From Streptomyces sp. NBC_00457 (GTDB lineage Bacteria; Actinomycetota; Actinomycetes; Streptomycetales; Streptomycetaceae): a stretch of DNA of 64,000 nt. The DNA is taken from assembly GCF_036014015.1 (NCBI RefSeq), contig NZ_CP107905.1, positions 3,906,001 through 3,970,000 of the forward strand. Direction: 5' to 3'. The notes below the pieces were generated by a model. It saw nothing but the letters and a program-made list of their open reading frames with translations. It was not told the DNA's origin and searched no databases. The position numbers and the translations under genes were made by a program. This document shows positions 37,687 to 46,453 of this stretch, piece by piece. Position 1 is the stretch's first letter; every line of letters starts with the position of its first letter.

Positions 37687-39012
37687 ATGGCTTTGAACCC
37701 CTCAGACACCGCCCTCTGGCCCGCCCCGCACGCGAGCGGAGCCGTCGACGCAACGGTCCACGTACCGGGGTCCAAGTCCGTCACCAACCGCGCACTCGTG
37801 CTGTCAGCCCTCGCCTCCGAGCCCGGCTGGCTCCGCCGCCCCCTCCGCTCCCGAGACACCCTGCTGATGGCCGACGCCCTACGCGCGATGGGCGTCGGCA
37901 TCGAAGAGGGCGTAGGCCCCAACGGCACGGGCGAGACCTGGCGCGTGCTGCCCGCAGGGCTCCGCGGCCCCGCCACCATCGACGTCGGCAACGCGGGCAC
38001 CGTCATGCGCTTCCTGCCTCCCGTCGCCGCCCTCGCCGACGGCGAGATCCACTTCGACGGCGACCCGAGGTCGTACGAGCGCCCCCTGAGCGGCGTGATC
38101 GACGCCCTGCGCGTCCTCGGCGCCCGGATCGACGACGACGGCCGCGGCACGCTGCCGCTGACCGTGCACGGCGGCGGCGCGCTGGACGGCGGCCCGGTGG
38201 AGGTCGACGCGTCCACGTCGTCCCAGTTCGTGAGCGCGCTGCTGCTCTCCGGCCCGCGCTTCAACCAGGGTGTGGAGGTCCGCCACATCGGCGCGACGCT
38301 GCCCTCGCTGCCCCACATCCGGATGACCGTCGACATGCTGCGCAGCGTCGGCGCCCAGGTGGACACCCCGGAGTCGGGCGGCGAGCCGAACGTCTGGCGG
38401 GTCACGCCGGGTGCGCTGCTCGGCCGGGACCTGACGGTGGAGCCGGATCTGTCCAACGCGCAGCCGTTCCTGGCGGCGGCGCTGGTGACCGGCGGCAAGG
38501 TGCTCGTCCCGGACTGGCCGACGCGGACCACCCAACCCGGTGACCGGCTGCGGGAGATCTTCACCGAGATGGGCGGTTCCTGCCAACTGACCGAGTACGG
38601 TCTGCAGTTCACCGGGTCCGGCGCGATCCACGGCATCGATGTCGACCTGAGTGACGTGGGCGAACTCACCCCCGGCATCGCGGCCGTGGCCGCCCTCGCC
38701 GACTCCCCCTCCACGCTGCGCGGCGTGGCGCATCTGCGGCTGCACGAGACGGACCGGCTGGCCGCGCTGACCAAGGAGATCAATGAACTCGGCGGCGATG
38801 TGACGGAGACCGCCGACGGGCTGCACATCCGCCCGCGCGCGCTGCACGGCGGGATCTTCCACACGTACGAGGACCACCGCATGGCCACCGCCGGCGCGAT
38901 CATCGGCCTCGCGGTGGAGGGCGTGCAGATCGAGAACGTGGCGACGACGGCGAAGACGCTGCCGGACTTCCCCGACCTGTGGACCGGGATGCTCGGGAGC
39001 GACGGGGCGTAG
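37687..39012 (+). CDS. aroA: 3-phosphoshikimate 1-carboxyvinyltransferase (EPSP synthase)
   Basis: A 441-residue enzyme of the shikimate pathway that joins shikimate-3-phosphate and phosphoenolpyruvate. [17 protein letters not shown] near residue 30 is the first signature, [15 protein letters not shown] the PEP-binding segment, and [17 protein letters not shown] with [14 protein letters not shown] the second-domain signatures. The two-domain inside-out barrel length is normal. The ATG appears leaderless. rsgA starts 12 bp downstream on the same strand, so the two may be co-transcribed. Confidence 0.96.
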   Translation: MALNPSDTALWPAPHASGAVDATVHVPGSKSVTNRALVLSALASEPGWLRRPLRSRDTLLMADALRAMGVGIEEGVGPNGTGETWRVLPAGLRGPATIDVGNAGTVMRFLPPVAALADGEIHFDGDPRSYERPLSGVIDALRVLGARIDDDGRGTLPLTVHGGGALDGGPVEVDASTSSQFVSALLLSGPRFNQGVEVRHIGATLPSLPHIRMTVDMLRSVGAQVDTPESGGEPNVWRVTPGALLGRDLTVEPDLSNAQPFLAAALVTGGKVLVPDWPTRTTQPGDRLREIFTEMGGSCQLTEYGLQFTGSGAIHGIDVDLSDVGELTPGIAAVAALADSPSTLRGVAHLRLHETDRLAALTKEINELGGDVTETADGLHIRPRALHGGIFHTYEDHRMATAGAIIGLAVEGVQIENVATTAKTLPDFPDLWTGMLGSDGA

Positions 39013-39024
39013 GGGACACACGCC

Positions 39025-40032
39025 ATGCGTCGCTACGGCAAGCACACCGACGAGGACGACATCCGCAGCCGCCCGAACCGCAAGGGCAACCGACCGCGTA
39101 CGAACATCCGCCCCAAGCACGAGGACGCGGCCGAGGGAATGGTCCTCACCGTCGACCGCGGCCGTCTGACGTGTCTCGTCGACGACCGGATCGTCCTGGC
39201 GATGAAGGCCCGCGAACTGGGCCGCAAGGCCGCGGTGGTCGGCGACCGGGTGCACATCGTCGGCGACCTCTCCGGCCAGAAGGACACCCTCGCCCGCATC
39301 GTCCGCATCAGCCCGCGCACCTCGGTGCTGCGCCGCACCGCGGACGACGACGACCCGTACGAGCGCGTGGTCGTCGCCAACGCCGATCAACTCGCCATCG
39401 TCACCGCGCTCGCCGACCCCGAACCGCGCCCCCGCCTCGTCGACCGCTGCCTGGTGGCGGCGTTCGACGGCGGCCTGGAACCGCTGCTCGTGCTCACGAA
39501 GTCGGACCTCGCCCCGCCCGACAAGATCCTTGAGCTGTACGGCGCCCTCGACATCCCGCATGTCGTCACCAGCCGCGGGGAGCTGGAGAACGGCACCGCG
39601 GCGGACCGGGTGCTCGAGCAACTCGACGGCAAGATCACGGCGTTCGTGGGCCACTCCGGGGTCGGCAAGACCACGCTGGTCAATGCTCTGGTGCCGAAGG
39701 ACCGCCGGCGCACCACCGGACATGTGAACGCGGTGACGGGCCGCGGCCGGCACACGACGACATCGGCGCTCGCGCTGCCGCTGCTGGGCGGCGGCTGGGT
39801 CATCGACACCCCGGGCCTGCGGTCGTTCGGGCTGCACCACGTGGATCCGTCCCGGGTCATCCACGCCTTCCCCGACCTTGAGCCGGGCACCGAGGGCTGC
39901 CCGCGCGCGTGCAGTCACGACGAGCCCGACTGCGCGCTGGACGCGTGGGTGGCCGAGGGACACGCGGACCCGGCACGGCTCTACTCCCTGCGCCGATTGC
40001 TGTCCACGAGGGAACGGAAGGAAGGCGACTGA
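39025..40032 (+). CDS. rsgA: Ribosome small-subunit-dependent GTPase A
   Basis: A 335-residue circularly permuted GTPase for late 30S assembly. An OB-fold N-terminus is followed by LTKSDL (G4), GHSGVGKTTLVNAL near residue 210 (P-loop, G1), DTPGLRSFG (G3) and a C-terminal zinc finger CPRACSHDEPDCAL. It checks decoding-centre maturation and leaves after GTP hydrolysis. The basic N-terminal tail is normal in actinobacteria. ATG 39025 lies 12 bp after aroA. Confidence 0.94.
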   Translation: MRRYGKHTDEDDIRSRPNRKGNRPRTNIRPKHEDAAEGMVLTVDRGRLTCLVDDRIVLAMKARELGRKAAVVGDRVHIVGDLSGQKDTLARIVRISPRTSVLRRTADDDDPYERVVVANADQLAIVTALADPEPRPRLVDRCLVAAFDGGLEPLLVLTKSDLAPPDKILELYGALDIPHVVTSRGELENGTAADRVLEQLDGKITAFVGHSGVGKTTLVNALVPKDRRRTTGHVNAVTGRGRHTTTSALALPLLGGGWVIDTPGLRSFGLHHVDPSRVIHAFPDLEPGTEGCPRACSHDEPDCALDAWVAEGHADPARLYSLRRLLSTRERKEGD

Positions 40033-40137
40033 CCTTCGCGTTGTTTGTCTGCACGCAAGGTCGGTAAGTGCATAATCGCACCGAGTCCGATCCAAGCCAG
40101 ACGAAGCAGTCGACGTGTACACACGGGAGGACAAGAC

Positions 40138-40461
40138 ATGGCGTGGCTGCTGGTGGTTGTGGCAGGACTCCTCGAAACCGGTTTCGCCGTCTGTCTGAAG
40201 CTGTCGCACGGCTTCACCAGGCTGTGGCCGACCGTCGCCTTCTGCATCTTCGCGCTCGGCAGCTTCGGCCTGCTGACGCTGTCCCTGAAGAAGCTCGACG
40301 TGGGCCCCGCCTATGCGGTGTGGACGGGCATCGGCGCGGCGGGCACCGCCATCTACGGCATGATCTTCCTCGGCGACATCGTGTCGACGCTGAAGCTCGT
40401 CTCGATCAGCCTGGTGATCGTGGGCGTCATCGGGCTCCAGCTGTCGGGCTCGGCCCACTGA
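40138..40461 (+). CDS. Small multidrug resistance family exporter (SugE/Gdx type)
   Basis: A 107-residue protein with four membrane helices. LLETGFAVCLKLSHGF has the essential Glu14 of the SMR family, and the Lys-Leu-Ser motif is typical for the Gdx (guanidinium exporter) subgroup. It works as an antiparallel dimer exchanging cation for protons. ATG 40138 follows GGGAGGACAAG. The leader region 40033-40137 shows no guanidine riboswitch I can recognise. The TetR gene faces it convergently 7 bp away. Confidence 0.87.
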   Translation: MAWLLVVVAGLLETGFAVCLKLSHGFTRLWPTVAFCIFALGSFGLLTLSLKKLDVGPAYAVWTGIGAAGTAIYGMIFLGDIVSTLKLVSISLVIVGVIGLQLSGSAH

Positions 40462-40468
40462 CCCCGCA

Positions 40469-41077
40469 TCACACCAACTGCCGGTGCAGCGCGCCCCGTA
40501 CGAGATCCGCGACGCCTCCCTCGCCGGGCGGGGCCGCCACGCAGGACAGCGCCAGCCGGACAACCAGTTCGCAGGAGCGGGCCAGTTCGGCGGCTTCCGA
40601 CTTGTGGGTGCCGGGTGCGACCAGCACCGCCATGGCGCGGTCACGGACCAGGGCCACGAAGTCACCGGGTGAGGGCAGCGGCCCGTCCGCCCGCCGCTGG
40701 GCCGGCACCGCCGAGGTGGACGGCACGGCCGAGAGCGTCGGCGAGGGCAGCCGCTCGCTCCAGCAGCCGGTGAGCATGGCCCGTACGAGCGCGTTCTCCC
40801 GGGCCGCCGACGCGGTCCACTCGGCGGTGGCGGTGAGCCGGTCGCGGGCGTCGTGGTTGGTGGCGAGGGCCCGCTCGACGCCGGCGAGATAGGCGTCGGC
40901 CTCTCTGCGGACCAGGGCCCTGGCAAGCCCTTCCTTGCTCCCGAACTCGTTGTAGAGCGTCTGCCGGGACACCCCGGCCGCCGCGGCCACATCCACCATC
41001 CGCACCGCGGCCCACGGCCGCCGCGCCAGCGCCGTGTAAGCGGCGTCCAGTAGGGATTCCCGCGCTGCAGGCATCAT
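40469..41077 (-). CDS. TetR/AcrR-family transcriptional regulator
   Basis: A 202-residue regulator with the HTH at residues 8-55 (LLDAAYTALARRPWAAVRM then AAAAGVSRQTLYNEFGSKEG). The C-terminal domain is of unknown ligand. ATG 41077 (or 41074) is supported by GGGAGGCG. It is convergent with the SMR exporter and divergent from hisN; linkage suggests control of the exporter but there is no direct evidence. Confidence 0.87.
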   Translation of the reverse strand: MMPAARESLLDAAYTALARRPWAAVRMVDVAAAAGVSRQTLYNEFGSKEGLARALVRREADAYLAGVERALATNHDARDRLTATAEWTASAARENALVRAMLTGCWSERLPSPTLSAVPSTSAVPAQRRADGPLPSPGDFVALVRDRAMAVLVAPGTHKSEAAELARSCELVVRLALSCVAAPPGEGGVADLVRGALHRQLV

Positions 41078-41252
41078 CGCCTCCCGAGCCCGACCGACTC
41101 TGCGCCCAGATTTGACGCGCACGGGCGCACTGTCAAGGGTTCGCGAGGGCACAAGGGGGCGCGCGACGCCTGGCGTAGGCCATCCGGGCGATCGGGCACC
41201 GTGCACACCGATCCCCCACATCCCGCTGTAGCCCGGCCGTGACCGCGAAAGA

Positions 41253-41258
41253 TACGGT
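41253..41258 (+). promoter_or_regulatory. hisN: Probable -10 element (TACGGT) for leaderless hisN
   Basis: TACGGT ends 6 bases before the ATG at 41265; no Shine-Dalgarno sequence. Confidence 0.4.
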
Positions 41259-41264
41259 TCAAGC

Positions 41265-42065
41265 ATGGCCGACTACCATGACGATCTCCGCTTCGCCCAC
41301 GTCCTCGCGGACGCCGCCGACGCGACGACCATGGCCCGCTTCAAGGCCCTCGACCTGAAGGTGGAGACGAAGCCGGACATGACTCCGGTGAGCGAGGCGG
41401 ACAAGGCCACCGAGGAGCTCATCCGCGGTCAGCTGCAGCGCGCCCGCCCCCGCGACGCGATCCTCGGCGAGGAGTACGGCATCGAGGGCACTGGCCCCCG
41501 GCGCTGGGTCGTCGACCCGATCGACGGCACCAAGAACTACGTACGCGGCGTCCCCGTCTGGGCCACGCTCATCTCGCTGACGGAGGCGAGCGAAGGCGGC
41601 TACGAGCCCGTCGTCGGCCTTGTCTCGGCCCCCGCGCTGGGCCGCCGCTGGTGGGCCGCGAAGGGGCACGGCGCGTTCACCGGCCGCAGCCTCTCCTCGG
41701 CCTCCCGGCTGCGCGTCTCCCGTGTCTCGAAGCTCTCCGACGCCTCCTTCGCGTACTCCTCGCTCACCGGCTGGGAGGACCAGGGCCGCCTGGGCGGCTT
41801 CCTGGACCTGACCCGCGAGGTGTGGCGCACGCGCGCGTACGGCGACTTCTGGCCGTACATGCTGGTCGCCGAAGGCGCCGTCGACATCTGCGCCGAGCCC
41901 GAGCTGTCCCTGTGGGACATGGCCGCGAACGCGATCATCGTGACGGAGGCCGGCGGCTCCTTCACCGGCCTCGACGGCCGCCCGGGCCCGCACAGCGGAA
42001 ACGCGGCCGCGTCGAACGGTCTGTTGCACGAGGAGTTCCTGGGGTATCTCAACCAGCGCTACTGA
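41265..42065 (+). CDS. hisN: Histidinol-phosphatase, inositol-monophosphatase family
   Basis: A 266-residue Mg2+-dependent phosphatase. ILGEEYG (Glu metal ligand), WVVDPIDGTKNYVRG near residue 84 (DPxDGT signature) and LSLWDMAANAIIVTEAGG (second signature WD) are intact. Actinobacteria use this IMPase-type HisN for the histidinol-phosphate step of histidine synthesis. Related enzymes hydrolyse inositol phosphate; the KNYVRG and FWPYMLVAEGAVD segments resemble HisN most. Confidence 0.9.
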   Translation: MADYHDDLRFAHVLADAADATTMARFKALDLKVETKPDMTPVSEADKATEELIRGQLQRARPRDAILGEEYGIEGTGPRRWVVDPIDGTKNYVRGVPVWATLISLTEASEGGYEPVVGLVSAPALGRRWWAAKGHGAFTGRSLSSASRLRVSRVSKLSDASFAYSSLTGWEDQGRLGGFLDLTREVWRTRAYGDFWPYMLVAEGAVDICAEPELSLWDMAANAIIVTEAGGSFTGLDGRPGPHSGNAAASNGLLHEEFLGYLNQRY

Positions 42066-42140
42066 GCTCCACGAGCTCCACGCGCCCCCTTGTTGACCGT
42101 CTCTTTGCCTGTCACTCTGAGAGTCCCACCCCTTGTGAAT

Positions 42141-42158
42141 TTGTGAAACGTTGAACAA
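42141..42158. promoter_or_regulatory. Rex-like redox operator candidate
   Basis: TTGTGAAACGTTGAACAA matches 12 of the 14 specified positions in the Rex consensus TTGTGAA-N4-TTCACAA. Another TTGTGAA begins 8 bp upstream (42133). Confidence 0.35.
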
Positions 42159-42207
42159 GCGGAGACGATGATCAAGGGGCGGAGACCCTCAGGAGGTGGC
42201 TGCATCC

Positions 42208-42600
42208 ATGCTCGTCCGCGACGCCATGAGCACCGTGGTCCTCACCATCGGCCCCACCCACACCCTTCGCCAGGCCGCAGCGCTGATGTCCACCCGCCGG
42301 GTGGGCGCGGCCGTCGTCCTCGACCCCGACGCCGGCGGTATCGGCATCCTCACCGAACGCGACATCCTGATCTCCGTCGGCCTGGGCGAGGACCCGGACA
42401 CGGAGTACGCCCACGCGCACACCACCACCGACGTCGTGTTCGCGGCTCCGTCCTGGACCCTGGAGGAGGCCGCCCACGCCATGGCACACGGTGGCTTCCG
42501 CCACCTGATCGTCCTCGACCACGACGAGCCCGTCGGCATCGTCTCGGTCCGCGACATCATCCGTTGCTGGGCTCCCCTGCGGCAGCAGGTACCGGCCTGA
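42208..42600 (+). CDS. CBS-domain protein
   Basis: A 130-residue protein made of two CBS motifs (VRDAMSTVVLTIGPTHTLRQ at the start, VVFAAPSWTLEEAAHAMAHG in the middle, each followed by a GIGILTERDI / GIVSVRDII sheet). Such pairs bind adenosyl nucleotides (AMP, ATP, SAM, NAD) and sense energy. ATG 42208 with AGGAGG 11 bases upstream is preferred; GTG 42196 overlaps that ribosome binding site. A Rex-like site upstream would tie it to the NADH/NAD ratio. Confidence 0.88.
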   Translation: MLVRDAMSTVVLTIGPTHTLRQAAALMSTRRVGAAVVLDPDAGGIGILTERDILISVGLGEDPDTEYAHAHTTTDVVFAAPSWTLEEAAHAMAHGGFRHLIVLDHDEPVGIVSVRDIIRCWAPLRQQVPA

Positions 42601-42611
42601 GCCCACGCGAA

Positions 42612-42646
42612 CGGGCCGGAACCCCTTGTCCGGGGAATCCGGCCCG
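42612..42646. terminator. Bidirectional hairpin between the CBS gene and catalase
   Basis: CGGGCCGGA-A-CCCC pairs with GGGG-A-A-TCCGGCCCG, a long stem between convergent genes. Confidence 0.75.
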
Positions 42647-42678
42647 CTTCGGCAAGCGATCCAGTGCTGGTGGGTGTG

Positions 42679-44130
42679 TCAGCCGCGCAGGGCCTGGACC
42701 GCGGCCTCCAGCCGCTTGCCGAAGTCACCGTCCGCCTGACGGAAGTTGTCGATCGCGCGCTCGGCGATGTCGTCGCGCGAGACCTTGGCGATGAAGCCCG
42801 CCAGGTTGCCGATCAGACGCTCCTTCTCGTCCTCGGACATCAGCCGGTAGAGGTTGCCGGCCTGCACGAAGTCGTCGTCCTCGGCGTGCACCGGGGCCGG
42901 GTGGTTGCCCGTGCCGCCGTTCACGGCAGTGGCGGACCACAGCGGGCGGTCCGTCTGGAACGGGCCACCGAAGCTGTTCGGCTCATAGTTCTTCGCGCCC
43001 TTGTGGCGGCCGTCGTACAGGAAACCGTCACGGGAGTTGGTGCGTGCCTCGGTGGCGTGCGGGCGGTTCACCGGCAGGTGGTCGGCGTTGATGCCGACGC
43101 GGTAGCGGTGGGCGTCGCCGTACGCGAACAGCCGCCCCTGGAGCATCTTGTCGGGCGACGGACCGATGCCCGGCACGAAGTGCGCGGGGCTGAAGATGGA
43201 CTGCTCGACCTCGGCGAAGATGTTCTCCGGGTTGCGGTTGAGCTCCAGCTTGCCGATCTCGATCGGCGGGTAGTCCTCGTGCGGCCACACCTTGGTGAGG
43301 TCGAACGGGTTGAAGCGGTACGTCGCCGCGTCCGCCTCCGGCATGATCTGCACCTGCACGGTCCAGGTCGGGAACTCGCCCCGCTCGATGGCCTCGCGCA
43401 GGTCGCGCTGATGGCTGTCGGGGTCCTCACCGGCGAGCCTGTTCGCCTCGGCCTGCGTGAGGTTCTTGATCCCCTGGTCGGTCTTGAAGTGGTACTTGAC
43501 CCAGAAGACCTCGCCCGCCTCGTTGTTCCACTGGAACGTGTGCGAGCCGTAGCCGTTCATGTGGCGGTACGACGCCGGGATGCCGCGGTCGCCGAAGAGC
43601 CAGGTCACCTGGTGGGTCGACTCAGGGCTGAGACCCCAGAAGTCCCAGACGTTGTCCGCCTCCTGGGAGCCCGTGTAGGGGTCGCGCTTCTGGGTGTGGA
43701 TGAAGTCCGGGAACTTGATGGCGTCCTTGATGAAGAACACCGGGGTGTTGTTGCCGACGAGGTCGTAATTGCCCTCCTCGGTGTAGAACTTCAGCGCCCA
43801 GCCGCGTGGGTCGCGCACCGCGTCGGCCGCACCGAGGTTGCCCGCGACCGTGGAGAAGCGCAGGAAGGTCTCGGTCTGCTTGCCGACCTCCGAGAGGAAC
43901 TTGGCGCGCGTGTACCGCGTCACGTCGGCGGTCACCGTGAAGGTGCCGTAGGCGCCGGCGCCGCGAGCGTGCACCACGCGCTCCGGGATGCGCTCCCGGT
44001 TGAAGTGGGCCAGCTTCTCCAGCAGCAGCTGGTCCTGGACGAGCACGGGGCCGCCGACGCCCGCGGTCTCGCTGTTCTGGTTGTCGGCGACCGGTGCCCC
44101 GGCCTCCGTGGTGAGCGGTCCCTGCGTCAC
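42679..44130 (-). CDS. catA: Monofunctional catalase
   Basis: A 483-residue heme catalase of the small-subunit clade. [18 protein letters not shown] carries the active-site His, the proximal heme signature is [14 protein letters not shown] with the ligand Tyr, and the Asn of the distal pocket is in [12 protein letters not shown]. It removes hydrogen peroxide in the cytoplasm. GTG 44130 follows GGAGG with a 6-base spacer. Divergent from a Fur-family gene resembling CatR, the known peroxide-sensing repressor of the major vegetative catalase. Confidence 0.94.
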   Translation of the reverse strand: MTQGPLTTEAGAPVADNQNSETAGVGGPVLVQDQLLLEKLAHFNRERIPERVVHARGAGAYGTFTVTADVTRYTRAKFLSEVGKQTETFLRFSTVAGNLGAADAVRDPRGWALKFYTEEGNYDLVGNNTPVFFIKDAIKFPDFIHTQKRDPYTGSQEADNVWDFWGLSPESTHQVTWLFGDRGIPASYRHMNGYGSHTFQWNNEAGEVFWVKYHFKTDQGIKNLTQAEANRLAGEDPDSHQRDLREAIERGEFPTWTVQVQIMPEADAATYRFNPFDLTKVWPHEDYPPIEIGKLELNRNPENIFAEVEQSIFSPAHFVPGIGPSPDKMLQGRLFAYGDAHRYRVGINADHLPVNRPHATEARTNSRDGFLYDGRHKGAKNYEPNSFGGPFQTDRPLWSATAVNGGTGNHPAPVHAEDDDFVQAGNLYRLMSEDEKERLIGNLAGFIAKVSRDDIAERAIDNFRQADGDFGKRLEAAVQALRG

Positions 44131-44182
44131 GTGCGCCTCCTGCGTCAGTTCTGCCCCCGTGCTGCTTCTGAACCAATCCTAC

Positions 44183-44194
44183 ATTAGACATAAT
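44183..44194. promoter_or_regulatory. Fur/PerR-type operator candidate between catA and catR
   Basis: ATTAGACATAAT is a perfect ATTA-N4-TAAT palindrome in an AT-rich patch unlike its surroundings, located 53-64 bp from the catA start. Confidence 0.5.
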
Positions 44195-44249
44195 CCAATT
44201 CAAGCAGGGATCCAAACTCACACCCATTCGGATTCTGGTCCTTAGCTGT

Positions 44250-44255
44250 TAAGCT
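44250..44255 (+). promoter_or_regulatory. catR: Probable -10 element (TAAGCT) for leaderless catR
   Basis: TAAGCT ends 6 bases before ATG 44262, with no ribosome binding site. Confidence 0.45.
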
Positions 44256-44261
44256 GTGCGC

Positions 44262-44678
44262 ATGAGCGACCTTCTGGAACGGCTGCGCGGACGCGGATGG
44301 CGGATGACCGCGCAGCGGCGCGTCGTGGCCGAGGTCCTCGACGGCGAACACGTCCACCTGACGGCCGACGAGGTCCACGCGCGAGCTGTGGCCAAGCTGC
44401 CCGAGATCTCCCGGGCGACCGTCTACAACACGCTGGGTGAGCTGGTGACCCTCGGCGAGGTGCTCGAGGTCGCCACCGACAAGCGCGCCAAGCGGTACGA
44501 CCCGAACGCCCATCAGCCGCACCACCACCTGGTCTGCGCCCAGTGCGGCGCCATCCGGGACGTCCACCCCACCGGCAACCCGCTGGCCGACCTCCCCGAC
44601 ACGGAGCGCTTCGGCTTCACCGTCTCGGACGTCGAGGTGACCTACCGCGGGGTGTGCCCGAACTGCGCCACGGCGTAA
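44262..44678 (+). CDS. catR: Fur-family peroxide-responsive repressor (CatR-like)
   Basis: A 138-residue Fur-family protein: winged helix with LPEISRATVYNTLGELV as recognition region, regulatory metal site HQPHHHLVC, and structural zinc CAQC plus a C-terminal CPNC. His-rich metal site and position next to catalase fit the peroxide-sensing CatR/PerR type rather than iron-responsive Fur. ATG 44262 is preferred over GTG 44256 because it sits where a leaderless mRNA would start. Confidence 0.85.
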   Translation: MSDLLERLRGRGWRMTAQRRVVAEVLDGEHVHLTADEVHARAVAKLPEISRATVYNTLGELVTLGEVLEVATDKRAKRYDPNAHQPHHHLVCAQCGAIRDVHPTGNPLADLPDTERFGFTVSDVEVTYRGVCPNCATA

Positions 44679-44706
44679 GGACATACGCGTAGGCACATAC
44701 GACTTC

Positions 44707-44737
44707 AAGCCCCGGCGCCGACAAGGCGCCGGGGCTT
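44707..44737 (+). terminator. Strong hairpin terminator after catR
   Basis: AAGCCCCGGCGCC pairs with GGCGCCGGGGCTT (13 bp), loop of five bases, then TTCC. Confidence 0.85.
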
Positions 44738-44828
44738 TCCGCTGCACCCGCACCCTTCCCGTATCTGACGGGTCGTCATATCGTCGGCGGCACCCACCAG
44801 TCCGTTCCGCACTCCGCGAGGAGACACC

Positions 44829-45596
44829 GTGGGAGAGCCGTATCCGAAACTCAGCGCCAGTGATCTGACCCGAACCTTCGGCCGGGGCCCCGGGGCCGTG
44901 CACGCCCTCGGCCCCCTCGATCTGGCCGTCGCCCCCGGCGAGTTCGTCTGCCTCGTCGGCCCCTCGGGCTGCGGCAAGTCCACGCTGCTGCGTATCGCAG
45001 CGGGCCTGCTCCGCCCGAGCACCGGCCGCCTGGAGATCCGTACCTCCAGCCCCCGCCCGGCCGCCATGATCTTCCAGGACTACGGCATCTACGACTGGAA
45101 GACCGTCCGCGCCAACGTCCGCTTCGGCCTGGACATCCAGCGCGTCCCGCGCCGCGAGGCGAACGCGCGCGCCGACGCCTGGCTGACCCGCATGGGCCTG
45201 GCCGACTTCGCCGACGCCTACCCGGCCACGCTCTCGGGAGGCATGCGCCAGCGCGTGGCGATCGCCCGGGCGCTCGCGGTGGAACCCGAACTCCTGCTCA
45301 TGGACGAGCCGTTCGCCGCCCTCGACGCCCAGCTCCGCATGATCCTCCAGGACGAACTCCTGGGCATCACCCAGTCGCTGCGGACGACGACCCTCTTCAT
45401 CACCCACAGCCTGGAGGAGGCGATCGTCCTCGGCGACCGCGTCCTGGTGATGTCGGCCCGCCCGGGCCGGCTCATCGCCGAACGCCACCCTCCGTTCCCG
45501 CGCCCACGCACCGGCGACATCCGCTCCACCCCCGAATTCACGACCCTCAAGACCGAGTTGTGGGACCTGCTGCGCAAGGAGGCGGTGCCGGCATGA
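44829..45596 (+). CDS. ABC transporter ATPase, nitrate/sulfonate/taurine type
   Basis: A 255-residue ATPase: Walker A GPSGCGKST, Q-loop MIFQDYGIYDWKTV, signature LSGGMRQR, Walker B LLLMDEPFAALD, H-loop ITHS. The Trp after the Q-loop and the short length are typical of the SsuB/TauB/NrtC group. It powers the importer with the next two genes; its stop overlaps the permease ATG (ATGA). GTG 44829 has GAGGAGA at good distance. Confidence 0.92.
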   Translation: MGEPYPKLSASDLTRTFGRGPGAVHALGPLDLAVAPGEFVCLVGPSGCGKSTLLRIAAGLLRPSTGRLEIRTSSPRPAAMIFQDYGIYDWKTVRANVRFGLDIQRVPRREANARADAWLTRMGLADFADAYPATLSGGMRQRVAIARALAVEPELLLMDEPFAALDAQLRMILQDELLGITQSLRTTTLFITHSLEEAIVLGDRVLVMSARPGRLIAERHPPFPRPRTGDIRSTPEFTTLKTELWDLLRKEAVPA

Positions 45597-46453
45597 CGAC
45601 GATCGCTCCCGACCGCACATCGGTCCTGGTCCGCGCTCCGGGCCCGCACGAACTCCATCCCGTACGCACCCACCGCCGCCGACGCGCCCTGGAACTGTCC
45701 CTCGCGGTCGCCGTCCCCCTCCTGCTGATCCTGCTCTGGCAACTGGCCGCCACCCAGGCCTGGATCGACGACCGCGTCTACCCGGCTCCGTCCACGATCC
45801 TCGCCGACGGCTGGGACCGGGCCGCGGCCGGCGACCTCTGGCCGGACGTATGGGCGACCCTGAAACGCGTCCTGGCGGGCTACGCGGTCGGCACGGCGGC
45901 CGGCTACGCCCTGGGCCTGCTGATGGGCTCGCTGTCGCTCGTACGGGCGGCGCTGGAGCCGCTTCTGGACGCCCTGTACGTCGTACCGAAACTGGCCCTG
46001 CTGCCGATCTTCCTGAACATGTTCGGCCTGGGCGAGGGCCCGCAGGTGGCCCTGGTGGCGGCGACGGTCTTCTTCTTCGTCTGGATCTCGACGATGTCCG
46101 CCGTCATGTCGGTCCCCTCCGGCCACCGCGACGCGGGCCAGGTCTTCGGCGCCTCACCCTGGCAGATGTTCCGGCACGTCCTGCTGCCCGCCTCCCTCCC
46201 CGCGGTCCTGGTCGGCGCCCGGATCGCGGCGGGCGTGGCGGTCCTCGTCATCGTCGCCTCGGAACAGATCGCCGCGACGAACGGCCTCGGCCACCTGATC
46301 TTCGACTCCCGCGCGCTCTTCCAGAACGACGTCATGTTCGTCGGCATCGTCTGCGTGGCCGTCCTGGGCGTGCTCTTCTCCGAACTGGTGCGTGTCGTCG
46401 GCCGATTGCTCACACCGTGGGCACCACGGGACAGGGGACGGGGCCAGTCATGA
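45593..46453 (+). CDS. ABC transporter permease, nitrate/sulfonate/taurine type
   Basis: A 286-residue permease with six helices. A polar N-terminal tail of about 40 residues is followed by the first helix (LSLAVAVPLLLILLWQLAA), a periplasmic loop VYPAPSTILADGW characteristic of SsuC/TauC proteins, and the ATPase-contact loop DAGQVFGASPWQMFRHVLLP. ATG overlaps the ATPase stop and its stop overlaps the start of the binding-protein gene. Substrate unknown. Confidence 0.9.
   Translation: MTTIAPDRTSVLVRAPGPHELHPVRTHRRRRALELSLAVAVPLLLILLWQLAATQAWIDDRVYPAPSTILADGWDRAAAGDLWPDVWATLKRVLAGYAVGTAAGYALGLLMGSLSLVRAALEPLLDALYVVPKLALLPIFLNMFGLGEGPQVALVAATVFFFVWISTMSAVMSVPSGHRDAGQVFGASPWQMFRHVLLPASLPAVLVGARIAAGVAVLVIVASEQIAATNGLGHLIFDSRALFQNDVMFVGIVCVAVLGVLFSELVRVVGRLLTPWAPRDRGRGQS

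Noticed and set aside
40033..40137. Guanidine riboswitch ahead of the SMR exporter gene
   Set aside because: I looked for the conserved motifs of guanidine-I, -II and -III classes and could not place them in this 105-bp leader.
37879..40992. A 1037-residue minus-strand open frame across aroA, rsgA and the SMR gene
   Set aside because: It is antisense to clear conserved genes and arises from the scarcity of stop codons in high-GC DNA; the composition (His/Arg/Gln-rich) has no domain.
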